A stretch of DNA of 64,000 bases from CAZKWY01 sp964556655 (GCA_964556655.1 CAZKWY010000001.1:29974-93973); one strand, 5' to 3'; positions 8,313 through 17,767 are shown, counted from the stretch's first letter. Translations and numbers: made by a program. The notes: generated by a model not told the origin, from the sequence alone.

Positions 8313-8609
8313 ATGCAATTTAAAGTGCCACAATTTATTGAAATGGAAGATAAGATTGTCGGCCCCTTCACCTTAAAACAGTTTCTCTATCTGGCAGGAG
8401 GAACGGGCGTTCTTTTTGTTTTATGGTTTATTCTAAGATTGGGCGCTTTTATTATTGCCGCTATTCCTGTTGGCGCCGCCTCTTTATTGCTGGCTTTTCG
8501 CAAGGTAAACGGCCGGCCCTTTATCAGTTTTTTAGGCTCTTTTTTTAAATATCTTAGCAAGCCTAAAATATATCTTTGGCGCAGGAACAATAATAATAAT
8601 TTTTCCTAA
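8313..8609 (+). CDS. PrgI family membrane protein (VirB3-like)
   Basis: 98 aa. It opens with QFKVPQFIEMEDKIVGPFTLKQFLYLAGG, the typical PrgI start (VPQFIe.EdKIvGPlTlkQf), followed by two close membrane helices (about residues 27-65). PrgI was named from the pCF10 conjugation system and plays the VirB3 role next to VirB4. Here it lies directly before the two VirB4-like genes, the same order as in Gram-positive T4SSs. Confidence 0.85.
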   Translation: MQFKVPQFIEMEDKIVGPFTLKQFLYLAGGTGVLFVLWFILRLGAFIIAAIPVGAASLLLAFRKVNGRPFISFLGSFFKYLSKPKIYLWRRNNNNNFS

Positions 8610-8612
8610 ATT

Positions 8613-9266
8613 ATGGCCTTATCAGACAACAGCACTCCCATTCAAAAACACCTAGACATTAAAGAAATTAAAAACGATGTAATCATCCTTAAGAGCAAAG
8701 AGTTAAGGGCTGTTTTGATGGCCAACAGCTTAAATTTTTCCCTCAAATCAGCTGAAGAACAAGACGCTATTGTCTATCGCTACCAAGAATTTCTTAATTC
8801 GCTTGATTTTTCTATCCAGATTTTAACTTCCTCAAGGCAATTTGACATTACTGAATATATTGAGTCACTGGAGAAAAGACAGGCGCGCCAAGAAAACGAT
8901 TTGTTAAAAATTCAAACTGCTGAATATATTGACTTTATTAAAAGCCTTTCGGAAATAGCTAACATCATGGCCAGTTCTTTTTATCTGGTTGTTCCTTACA
9001 CGCCTAATGTTTTTAAAAAAGGAGGCTTTTTAAGCGGCCTCTTTGGCAAAAAAAAGAAATCAGAGGCAGAAAACCAGCATTTCCAGACTTTGAAAAACAG
9101 CCTCTGGCAAAGAGTAGAATTCGTGGCTACCGGCCTTAGCTCTATGGGCATCCGCACTGCTCCCTTAAAAACCGATGAATTGATTGAGCTTTTTTACAAA
9201 CTTTACAATCCCGGCGCGAAAGAAGAACCTGAGCTGCCTAGAAATAAAAAACTTAAACTGGAATAA
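8613..9266 (+). CDS. VirB4/TraC N-terminal domain protein (separate polypeptide)
   Basis: 217 aa. Residues such as IQKHLDIKEIKNDVIILKS and the following beta/alpha pattern match the N-terminal domain that VirB4/TraC ATPases carry before their motor domain. It lacks Walker motifs. It ends 2 bp before the ATPase gene, so the family's two halves are encoded as neighbouring genes. It contains a basic loop (GLFGKKKKSE) near residue 150. Confidence 0.75.
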   Translation: MALSDNSTPIQKHLDIKEIKNDVIILKSKELRAVLMANSLNFSLKSAEEQDAIVYRYQEFLNSLDFSIQILTSSRQFDITEYIESLEKRQARQENDLLKIQTAEYIDFIKSLSEIANIMASSFYLVVPYTPNVFKKGGFLSGLFGKKKKSEAENQHFQTLKNSLWQRVEFVATGLSSMGIRTAPLKTDELIELFYKLYNPGAKEEPELPRNKKLKLE

Positions 9267-9268
9267 TT

Positions 9269-11080
9269 ATGGCTTGGTTTAATAAAAACAAAAAAGAAGA
9301 GTCTTTCAATTTTAACGGCCAATCTTTAGATCTTACAGATTTAATCGCCCCGGCGGCTTTAAAGATTGACTCTAACTATATCCAGCTGGGAGAAAAATAC
9401 GGCCGGACTATTTTTGTTTTTAGCTACCCGCAAGCCCTTACTACAGGATGGCTTTCTCCCATTATTACCCTCGACCAAGAAACTAATATTTCTCTTTTTA
9501 TCCATCCTGTAGACACTAGCGACATCTTGAAAAAAATGACCAAAAGGGTAGCTGAAATTCAGTCTCAGGTCTCTTTACAAATGGAAAAAGGCAAAGTGCG
9601 AGACCCCAAACTAGAAGCGGCTTTGCGCAATGTGGAAGAATTGCGCGACCGCCTCTTGCAAGGACAGGAAAAACTTTTTAAATTCGGCCTTTATATCACC
9701 TTCTTCTCTCGGTCGGTAAAAGAGCTTGATGATATTGAAACCCGCATTAGAGCGCTTTTAGAAAACCAAATTATTTATGCTAAACCGGCTATTTTTCAAC
9801 AGGAAGAAGGATTTACTTCAACTCTACCCTTAGGCAGCGACAAGCTCTACATCAATAACAGCCTTAACACCGGCCCTCTTTCCTCGGCCTTTCCCTTTGT
9901 TTCCTCTGACTTAACTGATAACAAAGGAGTTCTTTACGGCATTAACCGACACAATAATTCTCTGATCCTTTTTGACAGATTTAGCCTAGAAAACGCCAAT
10001 ATGGTTGTTTTTGCCAAATCTGGCTCGGGGAAAAGCTATTCCGTAAAACTAGAGGTGCTAAGATCGTTAATGCAGGATACCGAAGTAATTATTGTTGATC
10101 CAGAAAAAGAGTATAAATATCTTACCGAAACAGTAGACGGCTCTTTTATTGACATCTCTCTAGCTTCACCCAACCACCTAAACCCTTTTGATCTGCCTCT
10201 TCCCGGACCCGACGAAAACCCAGCCGACCTACTCAAAGGAAATATTATTAACCTTGTCGGTCTCTTGCGCATTATGCTGGGCGGACTGACTCCAGAAGAA
10301 GACTCTATTATTGACCGCGCCCTCCATGAAACTTATGCCGCCCGCGACATCACCCCCAAATCAGATTTCAGTAAAATTAATCCTCCTTTAATGCAAGATC
10401 TCTGCACTATTTTAAGGGGCATGGAAGGCGCAGAGGGGCTGATTAATCGGCTAGAAAAATATATCAGCGGAAGCTACGCGGGGTTTTTTAACCAGCCGAC
10501 TAATGTTAAACTAGATAAAAAACTAGTCACCTTCAGCATCAGAGACATGGAAGAAGAGCTAAGGCCGATGGCCACTTATGTTATCCTGCGCTATATTTGG
10601 AACATTATTCGTTCGAAAAGAAAGAAGCGCCTGATGGTAGTAGACGAGGCATGGTGGATGATGCAACACGAAGATGCTGCTTCTTTCTTATTCGGCATTG
10701 CCAAAAGATGCCGCAAATACTATCTGGGCCTAACGACTATTACTCAGGACGTTACAGATTTTATGAAGTCAAGATACGGCAAACCGATTATCACTAACTC
10801 TTCACTCCAACTTCTCCTTAAGCAGTCGCCAGCAGCCATAGATTTGGTCCAGAAAACATTCAACCTCACCAACCAAGAAAAATATATGATCTTGGAAAGC
10901 GCGGTAGGGGAGGGCATCTTTTTCGCTGGCGGCAAACACGCAGCCATAAGGGTTGTCGCCTCCTACACCGAAGATCAGGTTATTACTTCTGACCCAGCCC
11001 AGCTCCAAGAAATTGAACGAGCCAAAAGAGAGCTAGATGAAGAAGAGGGCAATGGACCGCCTTCTGATAATATTTATTAG
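9269..11080 (+). CDS. VirB4-family T4SS ATPase
   Basis: 603 aa cytoplasmic motor ATPase. Walker A is FAKSGSGKSYS (about residues 247-257) and Walker B is LMVVDEAWWMM (about residues 454-464). Between them is the family's EVIIVDPEKEYKYL. TTITQDVTDF and ITNSSLQLLLKQSP follow, as in VirB4/TraC. In T4SSs this enzyme energises substrate or pilin handling at the inner membrane. No VirD4 coupling ATPase, relaxase or VirB11 is encoded nearby. Confidence 0.9.
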   Translation: MAWFNKNKKEESFNFNGQSLDLTDLIAPAALKIDSNYIQLGEKYGRTIFVFSYPQALTTGWLSPIITLDQETNISLFIHPVDTSDILKKMTKRVAEIQSQVSLQMEKGKVRDPKLEAALRNVEELRDRLLQGQEKLFKFGLYITFFSRSVKELDDIETRIRALLENQIIYAKPAIFQQEEGFTSTLPLGSDKLYINNSLNTGPLSSAFPFVSSDLTDNKGVLYGINRHNNSLILFDRFSLENANMVVFAKSGSGKSYSVKLEVLRSLMQDTEVIIVDPEKEYKYLTETVDGSFIDISLASPNHLNPFDLPLPGPDENPADLLKGNIINLVGLLRIMLGGLTPEEDSIIDRALHETYAARDITPKSDFSKINPPLMQDLCTILRGMEGAEGLINRLEKYISGSYAGFFNQPTNVKLDKKLVTFSIRDMEEELRPMATYVILRYIWNIIRSKRKKRLMVVDEAWWMMQHEDAASFLFGIAKRCRKYYLGLTTITQDVTDFMKSRYGKPIITNSSLQLLLKQSPAAIDLVQKTFNLTNQEKYMILESAVGEGIFFAGGKHAAIRVVASYTEDQVITSDPAQLQEIERAKRELDEEEGNGPPSDNIY

Positions 11081-11082
11081 CC

Positions 11083-11466
11083 ATGCCAGATTACAGCCAA
11101 TCATTTAATCAAGAAAGAAGCCTTGAAAGAAAAAAAGCTAGAAAAATTTCAGCAAGAAAAACTGCTGGAAGTCCTCCAAGCGATCTTAGCGGGGTAGAAT
11201 TTATTGTTTTTGGCAGCATTGCTTTTTTAAATGACGCTTGCGACTGGATAGGATTAGACCTGCTTTTATTTAGAGCTCTTGATTTAGCCACCTCTTTTAT
11301 TCTCGGTTCATGGTGTTGGCTCCGGCTAAAACGCTTTCCTACAACTAGGTTTGCCTCTACTTTTGCCATAGAAATTATCCCATTAGTCGGAGATGTTTCC
11401 CCTGCCTGGACAATTTTTGTCATCAGCCTTTATTTAGAGCAAAGAAAAAATCATAACGCAAAATAA
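11083..11466 (+). CDS. Small membrane protein of the T4SS-like locus
   Basis: 127 aa. A basic N-terminus (ERKKARKISARK) precedes three hydrophobic segments (VEFIVFGSIAFLNDACDWI, LATSFILGSWCWL, IIPLVGDVSPAWTIFVISLYL). No family recognised. It starts 2 bp after the VirB4 gene and its stop abuts the next ATG, so it is part of the operon. Confidence 0.6.
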   Translation: MPDYSQSFNQERSLERKKARKISARKTAGSPPSDLSGVEFIVFGSIAFLNDACDWIGLDLLLFRALDLATSFILGSWCWLRLKRFPTTRFASTFAIEIIPLVGDVSPAWTIFVISLYLEQRKNHNAK

Positions 11467-12204
11467 ATGAACCGCCAACTAATCAAAAATTTCGCCGCTC
11501 TTTTTCTAGTAGCAATTTTTTTTGCTTTTACAATAAGCGTTGGGGCGCAAAATGCCCCCTCTGCTAGCCCTATTGATCTGTTATGGTCAACAAACGCCTA
11601 CACTCCTCCTCTGTACCAAGGCAAAGCTCTGCCTATTAGAGAAAGCACAATAGAAATCGCGGCTATTACTTATTCTACAGACCGGCCCGATAGCGAGCTT
11701 TTTTTTAGCTGGTATTTAAACAACCAACTGATGAGAGAAGAATCAGGGCGGGGCAAAAATACTTTTTCCTTTGAATGTTTCCGTCCTTCTTGCCAGGTCA
11801 GGCTCCGGCTTCAAGACGACAACAAGCTGCCTCTTGCGGACAAAGAGATATCTATTCCTCTTGTCTCGCCAGAAGTGGTCTTAGAAAAAAGACACTTTTC
11901 GTTAGACGGGCCCCGCTTATCAGGCGCCTTTGCCCTAATTTCCGGCCAAGAAAGCTCCTTTTTTATCCAACCCTACTTTTTTAATATCAACCAGCCCGAA
12001 GAGCTGGCCTATGAATGGCGCTTGGGCGATAAAAAAGCTCAAAATACTAGCGGAGAGAACCCCCAAGAGCTCGTTTTAAGAGTTGATAATATTAAAAAAA
12101 TCGTTTCTGGGAATCTGTTTTTTAGCGCTATTGACTCCCAGACCAATCAATCAGCGAAAAACAGCGCTTTGCTTTATTTAATTCCTCAAAATAATGGCCA
12201 ATAA
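11467..12204 (+). CDS. Secreted protein, probably beta-rich
   Basis: 245 aa with an N-terminal signal (FAALFLVAIFFAFTISVGAQ). The rest is mostly predicted beta structure with phrases such as FSWYLNNQLM, YEWRLGDKKAQ and LVLRVDN, which look like immunoglobulin-type domains. It has two cysteines close together (ECFRPSC). It overlaps the pilin-like gene by 11 bp. No named family; an extracellular part of the apparatus is inferred from context. Confidence 0.55.
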   Translation: MNRQLIKNFAALFLVAIFFAFTISVGAQNAPSASPIDLLWSTNAYTPPLYQGKALPIRESTIEIAAITYSTDRPDSELFFSWYLNNQLMREESGRGKNTFSFECFRPSCQVRLRLQDDNKLPLADKEISIPLVSPEVVLEKRHFSLDGPRLSGAFALISGQESSFFIQPYFFNINQPEELAYEWRLGDKKAQNTSGENPQELVLRVDNIKKIVSGNLFFSAIDSQTNQSAKNSALLYLIPQNNGQ

Positions 12205-12805
12205 GTCATCACTGCTTGTTTTTATTATTCTTTTTTCTCTCTTTTCAGCGGCTCTTCTTTTGGCTCCGGAAAATTCTCTTGCCGAATACGAATTGATCAT
12301 AGATTATCCGGAACTTCCCTTTGAAAACGCCGGAAGCCCCGAAGAAGGCCTGCTTAGTTATCTTCGTTATATTTATATGGGAAGTATTAGCATTGTAGCC
12401 GCCACTGCCTTGATCATGCTGGTTTATTCCGGCTTTGTTTATATGCTTTCGGAGTCGGTCACCTCTAAAGAAAGCGCGATAGAAAGGATCCGCTCTGCCC
12501 TTTCCGGCCTTCTTTTAGCTTTGATGGCTTTTCTTATCTTAAACACCATCAATCCAGACTTAGTAAGCTTAAGGGAGCCAAAAGCCGCCCCTATCAATAT
12601 TGAGGGGTCTGGGAAAGAAACAAATTGGTGGGGAGGAAGATATAAATGTTATTATCCAAAAGGAAACGAGGAACCTTATTCTATAACATGCAATGGGGAA
12701 AACGAAACAAGCTGTCAGTTAAACTGCGAGGAGGCTTGCAAGGAAGGTTGCGAAGTAAATTGCGCGCCAGTCAACAATTGCGAGCCATCTCCAGCGTCAG
12801 AATAA
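12194..12805 (+). CDS. TrbC/VirB2-like pilin with cysteine-rich C-terminal tail
   Basis: 203 aa. A signal segment (LLVFIILFSLFSAALLLAP) is followed by two hydrophobic helices (about residues 62-83 and 98-117: SISIVAATALIMLVYSGFVY and ALSGLLLALMAFLILNTI) joined by a short polar loop, the fold of VirB2/TrbC pilins. Unlike ordinary pilins, it continues into about 70 residues with eight cysteines (KCYY, TC, SCQLNCEEACKEGCEVNC, NC). It would form the polymer or membrane ring of the T4SS-like machine. Confidence 0.65.
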   Translation: MANKSSLLVFIILFSLFSAALLLAPENSLAEYELIIDYPELPFENAGSPEEGLLSYLRYIYMGSISIVAATALIMLVYSGFVYMLSESVTSKESAIERIRSALSGLLLALMAFLILNTINPDLVSLREPKAAPINIEGSGKETNWWGGRYKCYYPKGNEEPYSITCNGENETSCQLNCEEACKEGCEVNCAPVNNCEPSPASE

Positions 12806-12811
12806 TAATAT

Positions 12812-13903
12812 ATGTCTTACAAAAATATTCTTATTGGATTAATCATCGCTTTTTTGGCCAGCCTAGGCGCTTTAATCGCCTATGAGGTCTATTTTAGCGA
12901 CGAAGAAGAGCCGTCCGGGGGAAAAGAAAAATCCCTCCTTGGCAATCTTAAAATTATTTCTGAAGAGCCAGCGTTAGGGCCGATTGTTGACGGACAAAAA
13001 GTGAAATACTATCTCCAAAACAACGGCAATGTTTTTCAAGCCAATTTTGACGGATCGGACACTAAAAGAATCTCTTCTGATATTTTAGAGGGCCTTGTTA
13101 AAGTAATCTGGTCGCCCCAAAAAGACCAAGTCATTACTTTTTTTGAGAAAGAAAACAGCATAGAAAAATATCTCTACGATTACCAGAGCCAAAAAGCTCA
13201 GCTTTTAGACCAAAACATCAAAGAAATTTCCTGGCATAATCGACAAAACACCATAGCTTATCAATATACCAGCCAAGAAACAAATAATATTAGCCTGAAA
13301 CAATTCGCTCAAGGGCCTCATAAAATTATTTCTAAAACACCGTTAAAAAATCTCCTCCTTGATTGGCCAAAAGAAAACAAGCTCGCTGCCTCAACGAAAG
13401 CCAGCGGACTAGTCCAGGGCTTTATTTATTTAATTGACACTGCTTCCGGCAAATGGGAAAAAGCAATGGGAGGAAAATACGGCCTCACTGCCCTTTGGTC
13501 GCCCCAAGGCGACAAAATTCTTTTTTCTGAAACCAACGAACAAGGAAAAAAGCTAAGCCTAAAAATGCTTGACCTTAACAGCCAAAAAACTATAGCCACG
13601 GAGTTTGAAACATTGGCTGAGAAGTGCGTCTGGAGCCGCGATAACCGCAGTATTTTTTGCGCCGTGCCAAAAGAAATTCCTTCTTCTTCAGTTTTGCCAG
13701 ACGATTACTATAAGGATAAAATAACTTTTTTTGACGATATTTGGTGGATTAATCTAGACACTCAAGAGACAGAAAAAGTTTTTGATTCTTCAGGGATAAA
13801 AGGCGAACCGTATAATATTTCTAAAATTATTCTTTCAGAAACAGAGGACCATCTTGTTTTCCTTAACAAGCAAGACGGTCACCTTTATTCGCTAGAGCTA
13901 TAA
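12812..13903 (+). CDS. Membrane-anchored beta-propeller (TolB/WD40-like) protein
   Basis: 363 aa. An N-terminal membrane anchor (IGLIIAFLASLGALIAYEVYF) is followed by repeats of the TolB/WD40-like type. Phrases recur as VIWSPQKDQVITFF, ISWHNRQNTIAY, ALWSPQGDKILFS and CVWSRDNRSIFCAV, each a propeller blade. It is the last gene of the operon, and its end overlaps the convergent O-antigen ligase-like gene by 41 bp. A scaffold or protein-binding role outside the membrane is inferred. Confidence 0.7.
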   Translation: MSYKNILIGLIIAFLASLGALIAYEVYFSDEEEPSGGKEKSLLGNLKIISEEPALGPIVDGQKVKYYLQNNGNVFQANFDGSDTKRISSDILEGLVKVIWSPQKDQVITFFEKENSIEKYLYDYQSQKAQLLDQNIKEISWHNRQNTIAYQYTSQETNNISLKQFAQGPHKIISKTPLKNLLLDWPKENKLAASTKASGLVQGFIYLIDTASGKWEKAMGGKYGLTALWSPQGDKILFSETNEQGKKLSLKMLDLNSQKTIATEFETLAEKCVWSRDNRSIFCAVPKEIPSSSVLPDDYYKDKITFFDDIWWINLDTQETEKVFDSSGIKGEPYNISKIILSETEDHLVFLNKQDGHLYSLEL

Positions 13904-15065
13904 TAAGCCAGAAAATAATTGCTAAATCGTTCTTCCAATAAGGCGTGTCGAAAAGGCCGTGAACAAGAAAATATAATAAAACTGCCCCCAGATAAAACTG
14001 CCAGCCCTGAAATTGAGGGGCTTTTTTAAATGAAAAAACTTTTTTAAAAACGGCCAATAAAAGCCAGATAAAACCAACAATGCCCAGCAGTCCTGTCTGC
14101 AGCCAAAAAGCTAGGAAAATGTTATGTGGCTGGGGAACAGCCCACTCTGGATAAGGAGGAAAATTATGCTGATAAGCCAAATAATATCTCTGGAACACTC
14201 CCGGCCCAATGCCGACAAAAGGGTGATCTTTAGCGATTTCTAAGGCGCTTTGCCAAATAACCATCCTTGATTTAAGGGAAGGATAAGAAAAATCAACTAT
14301 TCTTTGCAATTTTTCCTCTGGCCACTGGATTAAAAAGAAAATAATTATCATTAAAAAAAAGAGAATGATGAGATTTTTTCTATCCGAAAGAAAAGCTGCT
14401 TTCTTTAATCCAACCAGCAAAAAGAAAAAGGCTCCGACCAAGCCAAGCCACGCGCCATAAGAAAAAGTCAGATAAAGAACAAACGCCATACAAAAATAAC
14501 CAACGGACAAAACAGTTTTTTTAGCTTTTTTTCTCGCTAAAGGCCATAGTCCTAGAGAAATAGCCAAAATCGGAGCTAAATACATAGCTAGATGATTAGG
14601 AGAAAGGAAAAAAGCTTTTAATCGACCGTCATAAGTCAAATCCCCATTGAGCCAATACCAAAGACTAACTAAGCTGACTAAGGCGCCTGAGAGAAATAAT
14701 CCTCGCAGAAGAGAAATAAAATAGCTTCTTTTTTTGATAAGATCAATTAAAACCAGATAAAAAAGAAGGGGCGCCAAAAACCACCCCTTCCATATGCCAG
14801 CGCTGGCAGAAAGATTGGAGGAAAAGAAAACAGCTAAGGTAGCTCCAAAAAAAATTAAAAAAACAGGATATGGAAAATCAAAAAAAGATATTTTTTCTTT
14901 TTGAAGAGCCTTTTTTAAAAGCCATAAAAAGAAAGTAAGATAAATAAGGATCTCAATAAAATTAAAAGGGACCCAGCCAGCCTTAAAACGCAGCAAATAG
15001 AGAGGCAGGCAAACAATAATGAGATAGGAAAAATGTTTTACTAAACTATGGATTAAACTAGCCAT
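13863..15065 (-). CDS. O-antigen ligase/polymerase family membrane protein
   Basis: 400 aa with about ten membrane helices. The large periplasmic loop contains HPFVGIGPGVFQRYYLAYQ and PQPHNIFLAFWLQTGLLGI. This G-x-G-PG ... HNxFL pattern is typical of the WaaL/Wzy-C family, which transfers or polymerises lipid-linked glycans on the outer face of the cytoplasmic membrane. It overlaps the next gene of the same family by 8 bp. WaaL-type ligase and Wzy polymerase cannot be separated from sequence. Confidence 0.8.
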   Translation of the reverse strand: MASLIHSLVKHFSYLIIVCLPLYLLRFKAGWVPFNFIEILIYLTFFLWLLKKALQKEKISFFDFPYPVFLIFFGATLAVFFSSNLSASAGIWKGWFLAPLLFYLVLIDLIKKRSYFISLLRGLFLSGALVSLVSLWYWLNGDLTYDGRLKAFFLSPNHLAMYLAPILAISLGLWPLARKKAKKTVLSVGYFCMAFVLYLTFSYGAWLGLVGAFFFLLVGLKKAAFLSDRKNLIILFFLMIIIFFLIQWPEEKLQRIVDFSYPSLKSRMVIWQSALEIAKDHPFVGIGPGVFQRYYLAYQHNFPPYPEWAVPQPHNIFLAFWLQTGLLGIVGFIWLLLAVFKKVFSFKKAPQFQGWQFYLGAVLLYFLVHGLFDTPYWKNDLAIIFWLIIALANKGDRLAC

Positions 15066-16356
15066 TGTTTCGAGAAATATCTTCTAAAAGGCTCCTCGCC
15101 AAGCCTAAAATAACCATCAGCAGAGCCAAAAGGGAGGGGTGGTAAAGGCTTGTTTCAAAAAAGCTATGGCCCAAAAAATAAACAAGCGCTCCCATCAAAG
15201 AGACGGACAAGAATAATTCCTCGCTGCCGACCTCGTCCTTTCTTAAACATATTCTCTTAAAAAGAAAAAGAATAAGACCCAAGAAAAGAGCCAGCCAGAC
15301 AAGCAGAGAAAAAATACCCATTTCAGAAAAAATATCTAAATAAAGATTGTGGGCGTTAATCGGACTGCGATAATCAGAATCACTATCAACCACCAAAGTA
15401 TAGTTTCCAAACCCCACCCCTTGCCAAAAATTACTCCGTCCCGCCGTTCCCGCCTCTTTCCACATTTCCAATCTGCCTGTGTTAGATCCCTCTTCTAAAT
15501 CAAAACTGGAATAAAAACGACTGGCAAAAGGATTAAAAGGCAGAAGAAAAATCATCAAAGAAGCCAGCCAAATAAAAAGCCATTGTTTTTGTTTTAAACG
15601 AAGAAAAATTACTAATCCCGAAAAAGCAAAAAAAGAAACTATTACTGCTAGATACGCGCCTCTGGCAAAGCTAAAAAGAAGGGCAACGAACAAAAGCCAA
15701 TAACCGCCAAAAAGCCACTTTCTTGTCTTTTCTTTTCGGCTCAAGAAAAAACCCAGAGGAATAATTAAGCCAAGGTAAAAAGAAAAAATATGAGGGTCAG
15801 AAAAAACAGAAAAAGCCCTCATTATAGCAACGCCCTTAATTTCGACTAACCAACTGGGATAAGCCAAGATTAAAGAGCCAAGATTAAATCCTGAAAAAAC
15901 AGGTATTATGTTTAGAGCCCAAAAAGAAGCGACTCTTTCCAAGCCAAAAAGAAACTGGCCCAAAAACTGACTCCAGCCAACAAAAGCCAAAAGACAAGCG
16001 CCTCCCCATAAAGCCCAAAGGGCTTGTCTTCTTTTTCTCCCATTGTCCAATAAATCAACGGTTAAAAAATAAAGGGGAAAAATAGAAAGAAAAAACAATA
16101 TCTTCCTTAGCCCCCAAAGAACATTTTCCGCGAAAAATAAAGAAAAGACAGCCAACAGCAAAAATAAGATCAAAAAGAAAGACTCATAATGAAAAAAGAG
16201 GGGGCGAGAAAAAGATTTTCTTTTCTGCCAAAGCCAGATTAGAAAAAAAATTAAAATAAAAACGCGCAAAGAAGAAAGATCTATCCCCGGCAGAGGGTTG
16301 AGAGCGATTTGGAAGGGCAAATATGCTATTAAAAGAATCAACCATTTATACAACAT
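15058..16356 (-). CDS. O-antigen ligase/polymerase family membrane protein, second copy
   Basis: 432 aa, about 11 membrane helices. The large loop holds NFWQGVGFGNYTLVV and INAHNLYLDIFSEMGIFSLL, the same GxG-N-Y ... HNxYL signature as its neighbour. The two are only distantly alike, so this is not a recent duplication. It overlaps the flippase gene by 11 bp. Together the three genes form a minimal surface-glycan export and assembly set, without glycosyltransferases in the window. Confidence 0.8.
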   Translation of the reverse strand: MLYKWLILLIAYLPFQIALNPLPGIDLSSLRVFILIFFLIWLWQKRKSFSRPLFFHYESFFLILFLLLAVFSLFFAENVLWGLRKILFFLSIFPLYFLTVDLLDNGRKRRQALWALWGGACLLAFVGWSQFLGQFLFGLERVASFWALNIIPVFSGFNLGSLILAYPSWLVEIKGVAIMRAFSVFSDPHIFSFYLGLIIPLGFFLSRKEKTRKWLFGGYWLLFVALLFSFARGAYLAVIVSFFAFSGLVIFLRLKQKQWLFIWLASLMIFLLPFNPFASRFYSSFDLEEGSNTGRLEMWKEAGTAGRSNFWQGVGFGNYTLVVDSDSDYRSPINAHNLYLDIFSEMGIFSLLVWLALFLGLILFLFKRICLRKDEVGSEELFLSVSLMGALVYFLGHSFFETSLYHPSLLALLMVILGLARSLLEDISRNNG

Positions 16357-17767
16357 CTTTCCTTATTAAAGGTAAAAGATCTTTTTTAATGGAAAAAACG
16401 CCCATCAAATAAAGAACAATGAAATAAACCGCCCCTCCTGAAAAAACGGCTACCCAAGGATTATTTAATAAACCCGACCAAATAAATAAGGCCATTATTG
16501 CTCCAGCTCCGAAATATTTCAATAAAGAAACAAGGGAAGGCAGACGCCCCAGAAGCCGCCTGACGACCACAAGCATTAAAAACGTGACTATTAATTCGGT
16601 AAAAAGAGTGGTGAAAGCCGCTCCAAAGTAAGAATAGCGAGGAATTAAAAGCAAGTTGGCCGCCAAATTTATTAAAGCTCCTAAGCCATAAAAATAGGTA
16701 AGAATTTTTTGTTTTTTAAAGGAAATAATGGTATTGGAAAAAAGAACGGCCAGAAAAATAACACTAGCTGCGACAACAAGAATGTTAAGCACCGACGCTG
16801 AAGCAATAAATTCTCTGCCTCCTACCAACACTACTAATTCCTTGGAAATAAAAAAAGTGCCGACAGCAAGAGGAACGATAAAAAGAGCCAAAAGATTAAA
16901 TCCTTTTTGGAAAATATGGTAAAATTTTTCGCGATTTGTAAACGCGTAGCGAGACATCAACGGAACGATTAAGCCAACAAACATTGCCGGAAAAAACAAA
17001 AGGCTCTCTAAAAATTTATAAGCCAAATTATAAATCCCTACTTCGCCCGGAGGTCTCATCACTGAAAGCATTAAGGTGTCCATTTTAAAATAAACAGCCG
17101 TAAAAATAATTGCCAAAGCCAAAGGAACGGATTCCTGGAGCAAACGGCGCCAAAAAGAAAAATCAAAATCAAACCCGACTTTAACATAGCGGCGAGAAAA
17201 AAGGAAAGTTAAGCCAAAAGAGATCAAGGAACCGACCGCCATAGCCCAAAGCAAAGAAAAAAATCCTAAGCCAAGTTTAATAAAGAAAAAAACCAGCCCT
17301 AACTGAATAAGCCGGCCCAAAAGCTCAGCCAAAGCTACCTTATCCATCCTAAGGTATTTTTGAAAAATCCCCATTAAAACCTGCTGATTAGACATCAGCC
17401 AAAAAGCTAGAGCGCCGATTAAAACGCCCCATTTTACTTGGCCGGGATAAGGGAATAAAAGAATTGTCAAAGGAGCCAAAGAAAAAACAGCCAAACCCGC
17501 AAAAAATCTTAAAGAAAAAGCATTGCTAGCAATCTTTTTTTTATCGGCAAGAGGACGAGAAATATCTCTGACGCAAATAGAGTAAAGACCAAGATCTGAT
17601 AAAACAGTAAAAAAATACAAAAAAGCCAAGATGGTCGCGTAATAGCCAAAACCCTCTTGGCCAAGATGACGGGTAATCAACCCGATAATAATTAAAGAAA
17701 GGGCTAGACCAATAATTCTAGCCCCCGCAGAAACCAAACTGTTATAAGCTATCTTTTTATCAATCAT
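16346..17767 (-). CDS. Wzx-type polysaccharide flippase (MOP superfamily)
   Basis: 473 aa, 12-14 membrane helices. The N-terminus AYNSLVSAGARIIGLALSLIIIGLITRHLGQEGFGYYA is the standard beginning of oligosaccharide flippases (GxxxxxxxGLxLxxxxxRxLGxxxFGxY). These move undecaprenyl-linked glycan units across the membrane. It overlaps the end of jag by 4 bp (ATGA) and the ligase gene by 11 bp, so the glycan genes may be co-transcribed with the origin block upstream. Confidence 0.85.
   Translation of the reverse strand: MIDKKIAYNSLVSAGARIIGLALSLIIIGLITRHLGQEGFGYYATILAFLYFFTVLSDLGLYSICVRDISRPLADKKKIASNAFSLRFFAGLAVFSLAPLTILLFPYPGQVKWGVLIGALAFWLMSNQQVLMGIFQKYLRMDKVALAELLGRLIQLGLVFFFIKLGLGFFSLLWAMAVGSLISFGLTFLFSRRYVKVGFDFDFSFWRRLLQESVPLALAIIFTAVYFKMDTLMLSVMRPPGEVGIYNLAYKFLESLLFFPAMFVGLIVPLMSRYAFTNREKFYHIFQKGFNLLALFIVPLAVGTFFISKELVVLVGGREFIASASVLNILVVAASVIFLAVLFSNTIISFKKQKILTYFYGLGALINLAANLLLIPRYSYFGAAFTTLFTELIVTFLMLVVVRRLLGRLPSLVSLLKYFGAGAIMALFIWSGLLNNPWVAVFSGGAVYFIVLYLMGVFSIKKDLLPLIRKDVV

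Noticed and set aside
2794..13903. Integrative conjugative element
   Set aside because: No relaxase, coupling protein, integrase, attachment repeats or tRNA border; composition is like the chromosome.
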